DNA of 64,000 nt from Echinarachnius parma (lineage: Eukaryota; Echinodermata; Echinoidea; Clypeasteroida; Echinarachniidae), in contig JBAMJV010004355.1 in the NCBI GenBank assembly GCA_037951105.1, positions 46,797 to 110,796 of the forward strand. Direction: 5' to 3'. Shown here piece after piece: positions 44,370-58,056 of this stretch. The position numbers were made by a program, and so were the translations under genes. Under the pieces are notes generated by a model, which saw only the letters and a program-made list of their open reading frames with translations, searched no databases and was not told where the DNA came from. Each line of letters starts with the position of its first letter. Position 1 is the stretch's first letter.

Positions 44370-46580
44370 TGGTGTATTGGGAGGTGGGACAGGCGGAACT
44401 AATTACATTAAACGCAGTCATTAGGGGAAAGGGGCGAAATAGCGCTTCACAAAATTAATTGTGAATCATTTTCGGAAGAATGGGGTTTAATTTAAATGGA
44501 GTTGTTGCGTTGACAGAGAAGGTAATTAATTAGAAGACGAAATAAATACGGGACCGATGAGAGGCTGCCACATGTCCGCGGGGGGTAGGGGTAGGGCGCT
44601 GTCAGAAGGTTGCTGGCTTTTCAGGGGCACAGCAGTGTGGTGTTTAGCGACTCGTGCAGAACGCTGAAAGATATTTCAATAAGTCCGATTAGCCGGGGAA
44701 AATCACGACAGGCTTTCAATCCGGAGAAGGCGACTGCACCCCATCGGCAAGCAAACAAGAGGAGGCAACCTGCGTCCGATATTACGGCTACCCCTACCCC
44801 TGCTAAAAAAAGTGGGCGAATAAAAGGGGACGTTTGAAACGAAGAGGCGATAAGAAGCCGGTTAAACTACAAAGCTATTTTCAATGGTCGTGGCTGTCAA
44901 AGCGAGGCGGGAGCGACGTCTCGCCGGCTTTCTCGGCGTCGAGCGACTCGAGCCGGCACGTGGAGCTCAACCGGGCGTTTTCAGATCCACGTGTCTCGTG
45001 CAAGACACAGCTACCTGTTAAAAAATAGTCATATTCTAATCAATGCAAATCACCCACATCAACGCAGTTCCGAGCCAATATCAGAAGGCTTTTACTTCGT
45101 AATTTTGCGAAATTTTAGCGAAATGATGGAGTGTTGTCGAGCGAGCGCGTGAAGGGAGAAAAAAATGCCGAAAAATTCTCACGGGTGAATATCGAATACA
45201 CTTCGACAACCGCGGTTGCGCCATACCCGGTAAGCGTCTAGAATGGGGCCATCTGCTGTGCAAGGGGGAAGCAACTTATTCATCGCTCTTTGTCAAGTGC
45301 TGTTGGTCTGCTTTTGACGAAGAAACAAAGGATCTCGTGCTGATTTAAAATATATTTACGGCGGCGTGCCAAAACTGATCTACATAAAATATGAGAGCAA
45401 GCGGCCAGATTGCTGCGACCGTCGTCCGCGCGATTGTGCGCGCTGCGCCAAATTAATTGTTGATCGGCTTCTCCAGCTCTTATACATTTGTCCTCAAACC
45501 TGGGGGCTATGCTTCAAGTCACACGAAATGTAGTAAAAAGTAATTATATTCTAAAAAGGTGTGGAAATAAGATTAATAATCTGATGGAGGGAGAAGCAAG
45601 TGAGAGAGCCGCACAATAAAGCATCATGCTCCCGACTATCGACGCACAAAAGCGAGGAGCATGCCGCTTGATCGTCAAGGAGCCGAGCGAAGAAATCTGG
45701 GGGTAGGGGCTTGCGCGGCTAGATTTCACTCTTATCAATGCTTAGAGAACAAGATGTCAATTTGAAATCGCTGTAAGAGAGGGAAAAGAAGGCGAAGACA
45801 AAGAAAGATTGGCTGGGCATGAGCTCATCGAGACACTGCCGGCACGCGCCGGGCCCCGTGCCTCTTGCGAGGATCAGACTCTCCCTAGGCTAAGCGCGTT
45901 ACCGAACGGTCGTGCTCTTATCGGGGAGTTGGGCAGGCTTGGATGCTATTTGGGAAGAAAAAAGAGGAAAAAAGCTGCAGCGTCAGTGGATAGACGTTGC
46001 CAGGCCTTGAGGGCCTAGAGAGCACACGATTGAGGGATGCTGCTTGGTCGGTCTGCCAGAGCTTGCCCAGCCGAGAACAGATGAGCCCTGCCTCCTTATC
46101 ACGCTCTACCGCGGCCAATAATTTATGACTGCAGCTGCATCCAGCCTCGCAAGAGCCATTGTATGTAGGGGTAAACACATAAGAGTAACAGAGGCTGAAT
46201 TAGGTTTATATGTACAATTGAATGTTATTGAGTAGTAGCGCACCTGCATTCGGGCGAGCCGGCCGCCTACGTGGGCCCAATTATTGGCGAATTAGTCTGA
46301 TGTGTGTCCGATCACTGAGGCAAGTTTGATCAAGTGCCAGTCGGCAGGGGTGGAGTTGCGTGGGGGCGGCCACTTCGTTTACTTTCCAAGCGTGATAGAT
46401 GTGCGTGAGAGTGGGGCGAGAAGAGGGGAACAAGTGCGTCGGAAAGCCAGGCTTTGTCAGGTGCAATATCGAGGCTTGAGAGACTCTGCACTTAGACTTG
46501 CATCCCCACGACAAAAGCCTGGCATATGGACGTCTAACATCACATATGTTTCATTTGACATTTATTTTCTAATATAAAGC
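44370..46580. other. GC-rich unique region, no gene recognised
   Basis: Base composition rises sharply relative to both sides and CpG is frequent. TTAATTAATTAG-like homeodomain sites occur near 44.52 kb and AATTAATT near 45.45 kb. Frames up to 91 residues are open on both strands, as expected for GC-rich DNA, and none has a recognisable domain. It could be a CpG-island-like promoter or a conserved regulatory block. Confidence 0.45.
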
Positions 46581-47489
46581 CTCTTCCCTCTCTATCCATT
46601 TTCAATCCATTTTATTTTCCATTGCACTTACTCCTCTTCGCCCCCTCTCGTTCGCTCTCGGAGAAGTGCGACCATCCCCGTCCGATCCGCCGCTTCGCTG
46701 CCAACACCCCTCTCTGAATAAATAATGACTGATATCACCCAATTGCCTTCAGATGTGCATTACGAGCTTTTAAAACTTACACAATAGGCCAATTTGACAA
46801 GTAAACGAACCCACGTTCAATGCCATAATCAGATTTTATCATCATCATCATCATCATAACTATCCTAACTTATATCAGACAGATGCCCTCAGCCGTAATC
46901 ATGGCTAAGAAAGAAAAGAAAATGTTTCAAATTTTCCTTGGCTTTGCAAAAAAAGGGAAAAAAGGTGATTATTCAACGTGACAAAACTCTCGCCTAATTG
47001 AGGCCATTAAGGATATGTTTGAGGTTGACTTTCCTCAAAAGGCTAGTGCGGAAAGCTGTGCGCGTCCTGTCTGTGCGGTGACATGGTGACTTGATATCAA
47101 TCTGTTTTACGGCCGTAGAATGTCAAATGGAGCGACAGGGCCTGGCAGAGACAGATGGTACCACAGATAGTTTCATAATAGCTCAATTTAGACACGCGAA
47201 GACAAGCGATAAAAACGATCAACTAAATCACAAGATTTAGGGCTCTTCTAGACGACACGTTGCCATAGGAACGCACTACAGAGTCATGGAACCTTTTAAA
47301 GTGTTTCGTCTTGTTAATGTTTGACAGAAACACATGATGAGGGATCGCTTGGGCAGACGCGATCTTCAGGTAATCGAATCATAAACGTGAAGAGAGTTCG
47401 CATATGGCAACATTAACAACTTTAAAATGTTATCATATTGTTCGCGGTAAACAAAGCAAAAGTCATGGATGGGAGATAAGTGACTCATG

Positions 47490-48000
47490 ATCACCTACGC
47501 TTATCCTGAAAATAAAATTAGAGCAAATATACTGCGTTGTACGTTTGACATTAAAATGTTTATGTTCACCACATGTTAAACCTAATTTAATGTAAACATT
47601 ATTTGTGTCAGCACTTATATACCTCGACGGCCTGGCCTAGGCTAAGATCAGGTAACGATAGCCAACGCTTACCCAGCAAATAGAATTAGAGTAAACAGTT
47701 CACCATGCAAACCAGTAGCCTTAGATGCACATTAAACATCAAAACATGTATGTCCATCACAGTCTAAACCTGATTGGAAACCAACGTTGTTATTCTAAAA
47801 TTACGGATAGAGCATTAATGGCACATGACCCAGTAAACGATGACCGATGCGTACCAGGAAAATAGGATTAGAGCAAATAACCAGAGTTGTAGTTTGGACA
47901 TTAGAATGTTGACCATGTTTACGTTCGCCACAGTCGGTAAACTTAACATGCCTAATTCATGATCAACGTCAGGTAATTCAAAACATGCGCTTCTTTGTGA
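47490..48000. repeat. Diverged tandem repeat, period about 170-185 bp, three units
   Basis: CGCTTA or GCGTAC, then AAATA..ATTAGAG(C/T)AAA, ..CATTA(A/G)A, ATGTTTA(T/C)GTTC(A/G)CCACA and TAAACCTAA recur from about 47500, 47665 and 47845. No frame is shared. Confidence 0.6.
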
Positions 48001-51000
48001 CTGTCTTATCTTTTTTATAAATTGCTTTCTCGGAACGGGCTTTGAACTTGACATAATTTGCACTTTTGTTGTTGTCCACCGATATTACGTAATTGACTAG
48101 TCCATTTTATGGTGCTCATAATAATAAAACCATTTATGAAAGCCGCAAAATGAAAAAACAACAATAACAAACAGCCAAGTTTGATTGAATGCTGTGTAAC
48201 TAATTATGTTCCCTACGCAGCGCTTCACGGCAGAACTTAGGATCATAGGTTTTTCTAATAATTTTACTTACCAAGCAAAACAAGGATGACGTAACAGACA
48301 CAAAATAGACGAATAGACAAAGGGTACATTATAACTGGCACTGGATATTATGAATATTAACATGCCAAACGTTCGAGGGATTCATTTCAATGGTAAAGCT
48401 GTTTGGTTGAGAGTTTCCAAAAGCTTTCTGAAATAAGATGCATGATAGATATCGGTATCGTCTGACAGTTAGTTTTCACTCACAGCTCGACGTAACCATG
48501 GTAACGTGACGTGACTACAGAACATTAAGGACTCATTTGGAAATGAGATGTCACGTAATATCATCCACGAGACACACCTTTCAGACTTAATAATGCCCTA
48601 TTGTGGGTGAGAATTGTATATAAGAAGACTTAAAACCATTGCAAAACATTGCCCAGAAACATACAAATATTAACCGTGTAAACATTGAAACTCATTCTAC
48701 ACTCGCTCTACAATCATGTACACGATTGATGTCACATATGGATGAAAAGGTGGTTTATGAATACAACACTAATACCCGAATCATTGGCTCCATTTATAGC
48801 CATTAATGTTAAAATTAATATTCTTGCGGAAAGATAATTGCATAGTTATGCAATTAAGATTAATTTGAAACAGTCTGAAAATGTGACAATTGTGGGTGAC
48901 TATATATATATATATAGGGGTAATTAGTTCTTTAACTACTCGGATTTGGTTTTTTTCCTTCTATAATTTGGGCGATATTCCATTATTATAAAAATTATAA
49001 AAAATCATCGTGCTCATTTATATAATTTCATCAACAGGACGCCGATGTGTGTGTTTCTTTCTCGCCATCTGTGGGGGATTTTGCGCATCATTACCTGCAT
49101 CATTCTAGCACCGTGCCCCTCCCCCTCTCTCCGTCCGTGGCACAGGTAAAGCTAGGGAAAAGGGGTGCAATTGAACACCCTTCCTTAGAACAAATGCCCC
49201 CCTACTCCCCTCCCATCCACATTTGAAATTTCCCCCTTTATCCTTGGCGCAGGCTAGCTGCCCCCCCCATGCCCTCCCATAATGAGTTACCGTGCCCCTT
49301 CTTTGGCTAATTGTCCCCCGTATTTGCCCTCTTCCTTTGCCCTCTGTAAGAGATAACCCCCCCCCCCCCCTCTCTCTCTACGCCTCTGCCACCATTCTAG
49401 GTGCATATTACTTCGACCTCAATATTTCAACGTTTCAATATTATACTACTACTTAATGGAAATGAATGCATGCATGCATATTATTGGATGCTTATTGTCG
49501 GGGCAGGCCTGGGAGCGGGTATGATCAGACTATTATGGTTCCGCGAATCATTACGCGCGAATCCGTAAAAGATGATATCCTTGATCATAATACTTTCGAA
49601 TCACATTATTATTGGGCCACTTTTTTTGTTTACATTGGAGCGTTTCATCTTCCCCGTTTCCCAGCACTAATGCTTCATGTTCCCTTTATTTGTTGTTATT
49701 TTTTTGGTTGTTGTTGTTGGGATAACTTCATTGAATAGGCTATTACTATATGTGCCAATTACAAATGTAATAATTTCAATTATTACTTCGTTTGCTTCGG
49801 CTCCTCTTTGTGCTTAACATTTTCAAAATTTTCCTTAGTGAATATAAATAATATACAAAGTGACGAATTATTGTAACTTGTATTTCAATCTATAGTTTGT
49901 CTCAATGAGATCTAGAAAGAAAACAATGTATAAGGTCTATCTCAAAGGACGTTGTGTGTATACACAGCTCACATGATTCAGAGAGCTATAATGATGTATG
50001 CATGCATTACATGATGTATGTCAATGAATCACTGATATTGATTCAACAAGTGGCCCCCGCTATTCAGATGTTGAAATAACACGCGATACTATTCATCACG
50101 ATAAATTAAATCAAGCAATTATCCCTCAAACCCCAAGGACTGTTCTCAGAGACATTTCTACTTTTTTGTATTTATATAGTTCATTCATTCGTTCATTGAT
50201 TCTATTTGTTGATCCCGCGGACCATAATAATCATTATTATGACCCTTTCTGTCCAATATCGCGAACACTGTGTGTGCGTCTATCCCCCGCTAATCCGCGC
50301 GATGCGATTGACAACCATAAAGCACACATAGACGCACACATAGCGCACGCACCGCAGTACTATACCTCTCCCTGTGAACAGGTGCCATTTAGCGCGGTGA
50401 CCTTTGGCCCCTCTTGATCGCGCTGACCTGCTGCTGCTTCCGTTTTGGGTTCTCCTTCCGGGTCGATACACGAAATCGGTGCGTCGCACTGACCTGGTGC
50501 GTCGCGCGCGTAGTGCAATCCCCCGTCAATCGTGTATCATGCAGTGCTGGGTGGGAGGTGCGCAGTGTGTGCGCAACGCAGCAAGGGGTCTGCCAGCCTG
50601 TGGAACGGGCACGAAACAACCACTAGGCTTGATCGCGTTTCAATAACAAACGTAGCATTTTCATTTATATGACTATTTATTTTTCATTTCTGCTCTTTTC
50701 ACATTAATCATACAAGTCATTTGCTTGATCGACTGTCTGATTTCTGTACAGTTTCCATTAATCATAGACGCTTGCATGATTAACTGTGGGGTTTTCAATA
50801 GCTTTTTAGCATATTTGTATTACTTGGGCCCAATAAGTGATGGATTAAAATGGGGGGGGGGGGGGGGGGGGGATGTCGCTAAAAAGAATGTTGGTGTTGG
50901 TACAATCATGAAGCTACTCAAATGTGTAGATCCAGATGATTAGAAAACACTAATAATCCCTTTTATTATGTAAAGACTCTTTTTAATATGTATTTTATAG

Positions 51001-51060
51001 ACTTCATTTTATTTTTGATGTAATAAGCATAATTTCCTTTTGTTTTCCTAACTTTGGTTT
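48001..51060. other. Intergenic spacer with a GC-rich patch at 50200-50650
   Basis: Unique sequence. A TA run lies at 48903-48918 and a C run at 49358-49370. The GC-rich patch contains TGACCTTTGGCCCC (50399-50412), close to a DR1 nuclear-receptor site. Several open frames overlap there without domain features. A G run of about 23 lies at 50852. Confidence 0.45.
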
Positions 51061-51074
51061 CATTTTTAAATGTT

Positions 51075-51232
51075 TTATTATTATTATTGTATTATTACTA
51101 TTATTATTATTATTATTATCATTATCATCAGGATCATCATCATCATCATTATTATTATTATTATTATAATTATCAGCATCATCAATATCATCATTATTAA
51201 TGATATTATTATTATTATTATTATTATTATTA

Positions 51233-51263
<31 letters not shown>

Positions 51264-51271
51264 CATTATTA

Positions 51272-51308
<37 letters not shown>

Positions 51309-51334
51309 CATTATTATTATTATTATTATCATCA

Positions 51335-51375
<41 letters not shown>

Positions 51376-51376
51376 T
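51075..51376. repeat. (TTA)n microsatellite with CAT interruptions
   Basis: About 300 bp of TTA/ATT trinucleotides with blocks of ATCATC. The poly-Ile, poly-Leu and poly-Met frames are translations of it. Confidence 0.97.
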
Positions 51377-51635
51377 CATTATTTGTACAAATAAATCTGC
51401 ATGCAAAGCACATGCACACTTTCACTCCCCATGGACCATTCAAGCCAGGCTAAGTATTACCGGTGTACTATCTTGGTCGAATGTAGCACTGTAGATATGC
51501 AGATCGGGATTCGAACCAATGACCTGCGTATATTGAGCACAAAAACAGATACAAAATATCGCAATAATTATATTTTCAGCCCCCGTTGTATTCTCCATAT
51601 GCTTGAAACAGATAAATGGCGTCATACAAGTGAGG

Positions 51636-51812
51636 TGGATCATCATCATCACCACCACCATCATCATCATCATCATCATCGTCGTCGTCATCATCGTAAT
51701 CACCGTCGTCATCATCGTCATCATCATCGTCACTATCATCATCATCGTCATCATCGTCCCAATCGTCGTCATCACCATCTTTACCAGCATCATCATCATC
51801 ATCATCATCATT
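51636..51812. repeat. (CAT)n microsatellite with CGT interruptions
   Basis: About 175 bp of ATC/CAT/CGT trinucleotides giving spurious poly-His, poly-Ile and poly-Met frames. Confidence 0.97.
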
Positions 51813-52020
51813 AAACTAATTTTTTAAAGGTCCGAAGTCCGTTGCGAGCATCACATCCCTCCACTTCTCTCACTTCAGTCAAGTTTCCGGGCGCGGCCTT
51901 GATTGTTGCATAAATGTACAAGTACAATAATCGTTTCACGTTGAACCTTGTAAAATAATGCTGGAGTCACCATCTAGTAACTTCATTAACACGTGCAAAA
52001 CGTGATGAATGGTTGACTAA

Positions 52021-52901
52021 ATGGCCCGAATTCTCATCTCAACTTGCGCCCGGCCCAAAAAGACTACGGGTAACCAGTTACACCATTTTGCACCTGCAGA
52101 CATATTGTGTTGTCGCTATTGGTCCCCGGAGATATTATAATTGCTTCCTTTCATTATCCAGTCAATCCCTTGAGTTCTGCTTATGATATAAGTATAAGTC
52201 ATAGTATAACCGGTCACCAGCAATACAATGTCCAGGATGATCCATGACGCAATTTGGTTGATGGCCGACTTTACTATGATTGAATTTCAAAGGGCCCATT
52301 GTTATGATGCCTGTAATCAGAACTCAAGGGATTGGGCGGATAATGAAAGAAAATAATTATAATATCTCCGGGGACCAATAGCGACAACACAATAGGTCTG
52401 CAGGTGCAAAATGGTTTAACTGGTTACCCGAAGTCTCTGTCTTTTTAGGCCGGGCGCAAGTTGAGCCTGGCCTAAAAAGACAAAGACTACCGGTAACACT
52501 TTTCACCAGCAGACCTATTGTCTCGTTGCTATGGTCCCTGGAGATATTCTAATGGGTTCTTGTCATTATCCAGTCAATCCCTTGAGTTCTGATTATATGC
52601 ATCATGACAATGGGCCCAATGAAATTCAGTCATAGTATAGTCTGTACTCAGCCAAATTGCAAATTCAGTCATAGTATAGTCTGTACTCAGCCAAATTGCG
52701 TCCTGGATCATCCTGGACATTGTATTGCTGGTGACCTGTTATACTATGACTGAATTTCAAAGGAATGAAAGGAAACCATTATAAATATATCAGGGGATCA
52801 TAGCAATACAACAATAAGACTACTGGTGCAAAGTGTTATCTTTGTCTTTTTAGGCCGGGCACAAGATGATGGGCACCACTGATGAGAATTCGGGCCAATG
52901 T
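52021..52901. mobile_element. Composite of two adjacent palindromic MITEs
   Basis: The outer ends share GGCCCGAATTCTCATC inverted. Within, two units (about 52040-52455 and 52458-52870) each have ends of the type CAACTTGCGCCCGGCC..AAAAAGAC and inverse. Each has an internal CATAGTATAACCGGTCACCA..ATTGTATTGCTGG core. The second contains a 45-bp direct repeat (AAATTCAGTCATAGTATAGT) at 52622-52700. Confidence 0.75.
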
Positions 52902-52904
52902 TTT

Positions 52905-53544
52905 TGTTGTGATCTGATGTGTCCACTGAGAAATATATACACATGTCACGTTAATTTAATATTATATGGCCCAAAAATGAGCGAGAATGCAAAGTGTTAA
53001 TCGCAATTAAACTCATTGCACTGACTTGAAACATAATTGAAACAGTAGATAGTTATAAATCTGAACACTCAATCGTACATATCTTTATAACGGAATCTGT
53101 TCCATGCTTCTATTGGTAACACGAATACAATGAGGTATGTACTAGGTGTAACAAAATAACTGTTATGTTTTTAATCCGTAATAACTCAGTCGCTTATGAA
53201 TATGAATGGAATTAAATTAAAACTTCAGACAATGTAAAGGGATACTGTCGCAATGAATGGGATATATTGCTTTATCTATGGGTGCATTGGGAAGAAGGTC
53301 TCAGATACGAACTCACTTTTTTTTAAAATTGACAATAGCCACCCTTTCTCTAGTTGAAATCTGATAAAACTTGGCACAGGGAATTTGACAGTATCCCTTT
53401 ACATTGTCTGAAGTTTTACTTTAATTCCACTCATAAGCGACTGAGTTATTACGGATTAAAAACATAACAGTTATTTTGTTACACCTAGTACAAACCGCTA
53501 GAGTTCCAAAATGTTAATGATTTTGACAATGTTACTAGATTCCT
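52905..53544. mobile_element. TTAA MITE family B copy carrying a nested insertion
   Basis: Family B sequence runs inverted from about 52905 to 53138 and resumes at 53488 to end GTTACTAGATTCCT|TTAA (53545-53548). Confidence 0.75.
53143..53487. mobile_element. Nested MITE, 345 bp, TIRs of about 105 bp
   Basis: The ends TAGGTGTAACAAAATAACTG and inverse are nearly perfect for about 105 bp. GTAC is duplicated on both sides (53139-53142, 53488-53491). No coding content. Confidence 0.85.
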
Positions 53545-54410
53545 TTAATTATTGCATTTAAAGTACAACGTACAATAATCGTTACACGTTGAACCATGTC
53601 AAATATACTAATGCTAGAGTCACCGCGTAATGATCAATTCACACCAGTGACCAAGGGGCATAGCAAGGGTTAATCCATGGGGTGGGGCGGGGGCGGGATG
53701 ACTCACATGAAGGGGATGGCCCGTTGCCCTATATCAAAATAAAAATGAATGAATTTGGTATGTATGTATTCATAACGTCTTTATTACGTGTTTAAGAATG
53801 TATCATATCGTTATGTAGTTATTATATATCTGTGTATGAATGCATTACGAATGTATATATTTTGTATGCATTGTATTTCCATATTTGTTATGTTTTTGTG
53901 TATTAACTGTGTGTTTATGTATTTCTTTATTCTGTGCCCATGCATGCTGGGGGCAGGGGGAAGGGTTTGGCAGCGAGAAGGCGAGAACCCCCATTTTGGG
54001 GAAGTGCCCCCCTTCCAAGCTCAACTACGTTCTTCATTCTATCACACCATCATTATCATAAGTGCATTTTCGCTATACACATTTACATTTTACGGGCGTT
54101 AATTATCCGCTGTTTGAATTATGAAGTACATGCCAAAGCGGCAATTAAACTCAGTAAATCAAACGAAAACGAAAACGAAAGCTTCTAATTAAATTGTCTC
54201 GGTCGTGCTCAGTTTACGAAATAGAATCACTTACAGTTTTGTTTTACACCTAGATGTTTAACAGTCTGTTTTTCTTTCGAATTGGTTCACTATACATTCG
54301 TGCTTGATTACACACAAACAAAAGAAGAAGGGGAGATAATTAAATAAAATCAAATGTACAACCAGTAACTCATCTCCCAAGGTCACCCCAAAAGGTCTAA
54401 ATTATTATTT

Positions 54411-54630
54411 TATAACCATGAGTACGGAACAACGTTCTTTTACTCACAGGCGGCGAACCTTTCGTACTATTGTTATGTACAGCCTAGCATACCTAATTGC
54501 CATATTCTGTTTAATTAATCGTGTCAAAATGACATATGTATAACCATAAGTACGGTACAATGTCCTTTTACTCACAGGCGGCGACCTTACGTACTATTGT
54601 TACGTACTTTGCCCTATTCTGTCTACTTTT
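54411..54630. repeat. Tandem duplication, unit about 128 bp
   Basis: TTTTACTCACAGGCGGCGA is preceded by AACCAT(G/A)AGTACGG and followed by CGTACTATTGTTA(T/C)GTAC in both units (54413-54480 and 54541-54608). Confidence 0.75.
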
Positions 54631-54899
54631 GTCAATATACTGGCGAATTAATTTGATAACAGATTCATTTTAAGCAGCCGCATATTAGATGATTAGCAAT
54701 GATCTCATTTCCTTTACAATCAGTAACATCATAATAATCATAATTATAATCATGGAAGGCGTGAAACATGTGTATGCACATTAACATTTATTTCCCCTTG
54801 CACAGTGCCGTAAAAAGGGATATTGGGGTAGATATTATGATATTGTCATGTGAGGTTACAGTTCATCTTTTCATCACAGTGCCCCACTTTTGCTCTTTT

Positions 54900-55251
54900 C
54901 TAGTAACTTTGTTGGCATGTGATGAATGGTTGGTAAAATGTGTAATTTTGTGATTTGATATGCCTTATGAGTATTGTGTGTAAAATATAGATCTTATATA
55001 TGGCCGAGTAATGAGCGAAAATGCAAAGTGATAATCCCTAACTCATTGCTCTGCCTCAGGTATTACTAATTACTATCCAGTGGATAGTAACATCTCTGAA
55101 CACTTCAATCGTAAATATCTTTTTAACGAAAGGGACATTTTAAAAGCCTAGACCTGTTCCATGCTTCTATTGGTAATCCAACACGATAACGGAGAAAAAA
55201 ATTATTTCTTATTAAGCTTTGTGGATTTGGCCAATGTTACTAGATCCCTTT
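54900..55251. mobile_element. TTAA MITE family B, inverted, ends worn
   Basis: It runs from CTAGTAACTTTGTTGGCATG to CCAATGTTACTAGATCCCTT. The flanking TTAA are lost on both sides, so this is an older copy. Confidence 0.7.
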
Positions 55252-56946
55252 GGCATATTTTGTATTGATTCCCAACTCGACATCAACTATGCACATCGAT
55301 TGGCCATCAAAAACCACCTGTGCGGGCAGGTTTGGGTGTGGTAGCTGATCGTGAGAGATGGGGGTGAACTGAGGAGAGACGGCGAAGTAGGAGGAGGTAA
55401 ATTGGGGGGCTACGGGATTCTTATATCCGTCACCATCTCGTTAATATTCATCACTTTCAGTGATACTGTTTGCTCACCGCCTTTCGCCTGTCGGAGGGTA
55501 AACAAGCCCCCCGTCACCTTATAAAATAAGAATCCCACCCGGTAACGCAACGGGTCCGGCTGGAGTTCCATCGCCCAGCTCCGCGGGCGGAGATCACCTC
55601 GCCCCACCGACTCCCCCCAGCAGCGACAACCGATGACCGGCTTGGCAATTAAATCGGATCTCAATCATTATTCATAGGGGCTTGTTGCATGCGCACCGCG
55701 CGAGCTGCTCCGCAGATGCTCCGAGTATAAATAAGTCGCTTGTTAACCAAAATGCATCACCGCACCGGTGACATGCTACCCAAATCTCACTTCCCCTACT
55801 GCCTGGTTGAAGAATTAAAACTATAAAGCCACGCGAGCTGAGCTAAGTCCCTGGTCGTACTAAGGGCGACACTTACCCCTTTTTGGATTGATTCGGGTCA
55901 AACGCCCTATAATCTGTCCGGTAAGGCTATTTGGAAGAAGTGAGGTTTTATTCTACAATAATATTTATTAATTGGGGCAATGTTTAGTAACTAGCCACTT
56001 TTACTTTCTCCACCGAAAGAGCGCGGACGTTTTCCCACAGGCAACCAAACTAAATTCGGTATCTGATTTCACGACCGTTGTTTAATCCGTTCGCTAGGGT
56101 GCGTTTTTTTTCTGTAATGATTGTCCCCACCTTTTGCTCGACGTGCCCTATCAACGCCGATACGAGGATATTTACAAGAAAACGATACAGATGTAATACA
56201 GGCGTAGGAAGAAAAGAAATGGACCTTACACCGAAACAGGACACGAAAACAGAAGAAGCGAACAAACACTTTACCAAACCAAAGAGCTCTTTGACCAAAC
56301 TAAACGTAAGAAGAAACTATTTATTGAGTTGAGAATATCTTTAATAAAACATCGTAAAGACTAAGAATATCGGTCATGAGTTATGTTGACAAATTAAGAA
56401 ACTGTGTTTATTTCCACAATAAATATAGTTCAAGTGAAAGCTCATTCTATAGTGCAAGAAAGTAAAAAAAAGTGTTAATCGTAAGTACAACGTGGGAAGA
56501 TAAACTAAACCGAGGTCCGAAGACAGAGAACAGCAACGCTGTCGCTTTGTAAATTGTACACAAAAAGAAAACACATTTTCAAAAAAGGAACACAATATAT
56601 TTGTAAAAAGCGGGTCATAAGTTAGAGTAATAGAAAGTGAAATGTAATGCATATCCTTTGATAGAATTCAACACTTGATTCGTTTTATGATGGCTCAAAT
56701 ATCTAGTCTAAACGGTGGAATTGGGTTCCTACCATATGGGGGTGAAACAAGAGACGTTGAAAATAGAACACCGGACAAAAATAAAGACTAGTGTCTTGTA
56801 ACCGTTGACCAAGTGAAAGAAAAGGAGTTTATTTAAATTCTACATTTAAAAAACGGGTCAAGAATAGAAATAACATTGTATTAGAACGTAAACAGAAGGG
56901 GGAGCACACGCGTAAAAAATACGATAATACTGGAGAGTTAAAGTGG
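55252..56946. other. Intergenic, moderately GC-rich at 55300-55800
   Basis: Unique sequence with TATAAATAAG at about 55726. The overlapping frames at 55410-56332 show no domain features. No repeat recognised. Confidence 0.45.
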
Positions 56947-56950
56947 TTAA

Positions 56951-57636
56951 AGGGATATTGAGTCTTGGTATAGAGGGCGCTTCAAGATTTTTGTTGTGAG
57001 GTAATGACAAAGTGAGTATCAAATTTGAAAGATAATACAATTTTAATGACAGAATAAACTTGATTTGATAAAAATTATGTAAATTACAAACAATTGATTA
57101 ATTATGTAATATTTATATTTATTGTATATTAATCTTCTGTGTAATTATAGTATTTCGTTTGTTTGTTTGTTTGTATATCAACTAAAATTATTTGTGGAAT
57201 ATGGAAATAAATTCAAATCAAATCAAAATCGGTTCAGAAACATCTGAAATATCAATAAATATATCCGAACGGAATAAATGTGGGATCCCACATTTATTTT
57301 ATGATTTAAGAAAACAAAATCAAATACTTACCCTTTCCAGAAATGTACAAAAGAGGTTTTTGAATATTTGTTGATGATCTCTCTATTTAATCATTATTTT
57401 AACAAAACATCACATGCACACATTAACCAAAAAAATGGTAGAAACCAATGTGTTTTTAGAGAGCGCCTTTTTGTGTTTAACGGCTCTTTTTAAATGATAA
57501 CAGGCTTTTTACTTACCAGTCGTTTGTAATGTTTTTTTACCTTTCGGGCATGGTGGAGTTATAACTATTAGTTGTAATTTTATGGTGCATATTTTGGTTA
57601 CTAAAATTAAGTTTGACCAAAAACTGTAGCATCCCT
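56951..57636. mobile_element. TTAA MITE family A, inverted full-length copy, 686 bp
   Basis: TTAA at 56947-56950 and 57637-57640. The ends AGGGATATTGAGTCTTGGTA and the inverse of AGGGATGCTACAGTTTTTGG. The interior matches 20848-21542 in inverse. Confidence 0.8.
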
Positions 57637-58056
57637 TTAAGAAGTAACGAGTGAGAATAACTACGTGGGGACAATAAATAGAACAATTCAATTAAATACT
57701 TTGCAAGCAAAAAATAAAGCCCCCCTAAATAAAATAAAAAGAAAGAAAGAAAAGGGGAATGGAACGCGCATGTATTTGTAAGCGGAGATACGAATGGGAT
57801 CTCGACCAATTATATAGTTACTCTATGGTCCCGACTGACCACAATGACCACGGGCATGACACGGGTTAGGGCACCATTCCGGACAGGGTTGACCCAACCT
57901 TCTTCCATAGTCCGATTTGCACCAGACCAAGCAATTAGGAGTGAGTGATCACTTCTTCAGGAGACCATGGATTTTTTTATTTATTGGAAAACCAACTATA
58001 ATTAGAACAGTCCATGATTAGTCTCTCCACAATTCGTAATTCTCGAACTTTGTTAA

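Noticed and set aside
50166-50646. Overlapping frames of 69-83 residues in the GC-rich patch
   Set aside because: Open on both strands because stop codons are rare in GC-rich DNA; no recognisable motif.
51480-51560. A minus-strand B-box-like TGGTTCGAATCC near 51517
   Set aside because: No A box at the right distance; only one promoter box is present, so neither a tRNA nor a SINE can be supported.
51070-51827. Frames with poly-Ile, poly-His and poly-Met
   Set aside because: Translations of TTA and CAT microsatellites.
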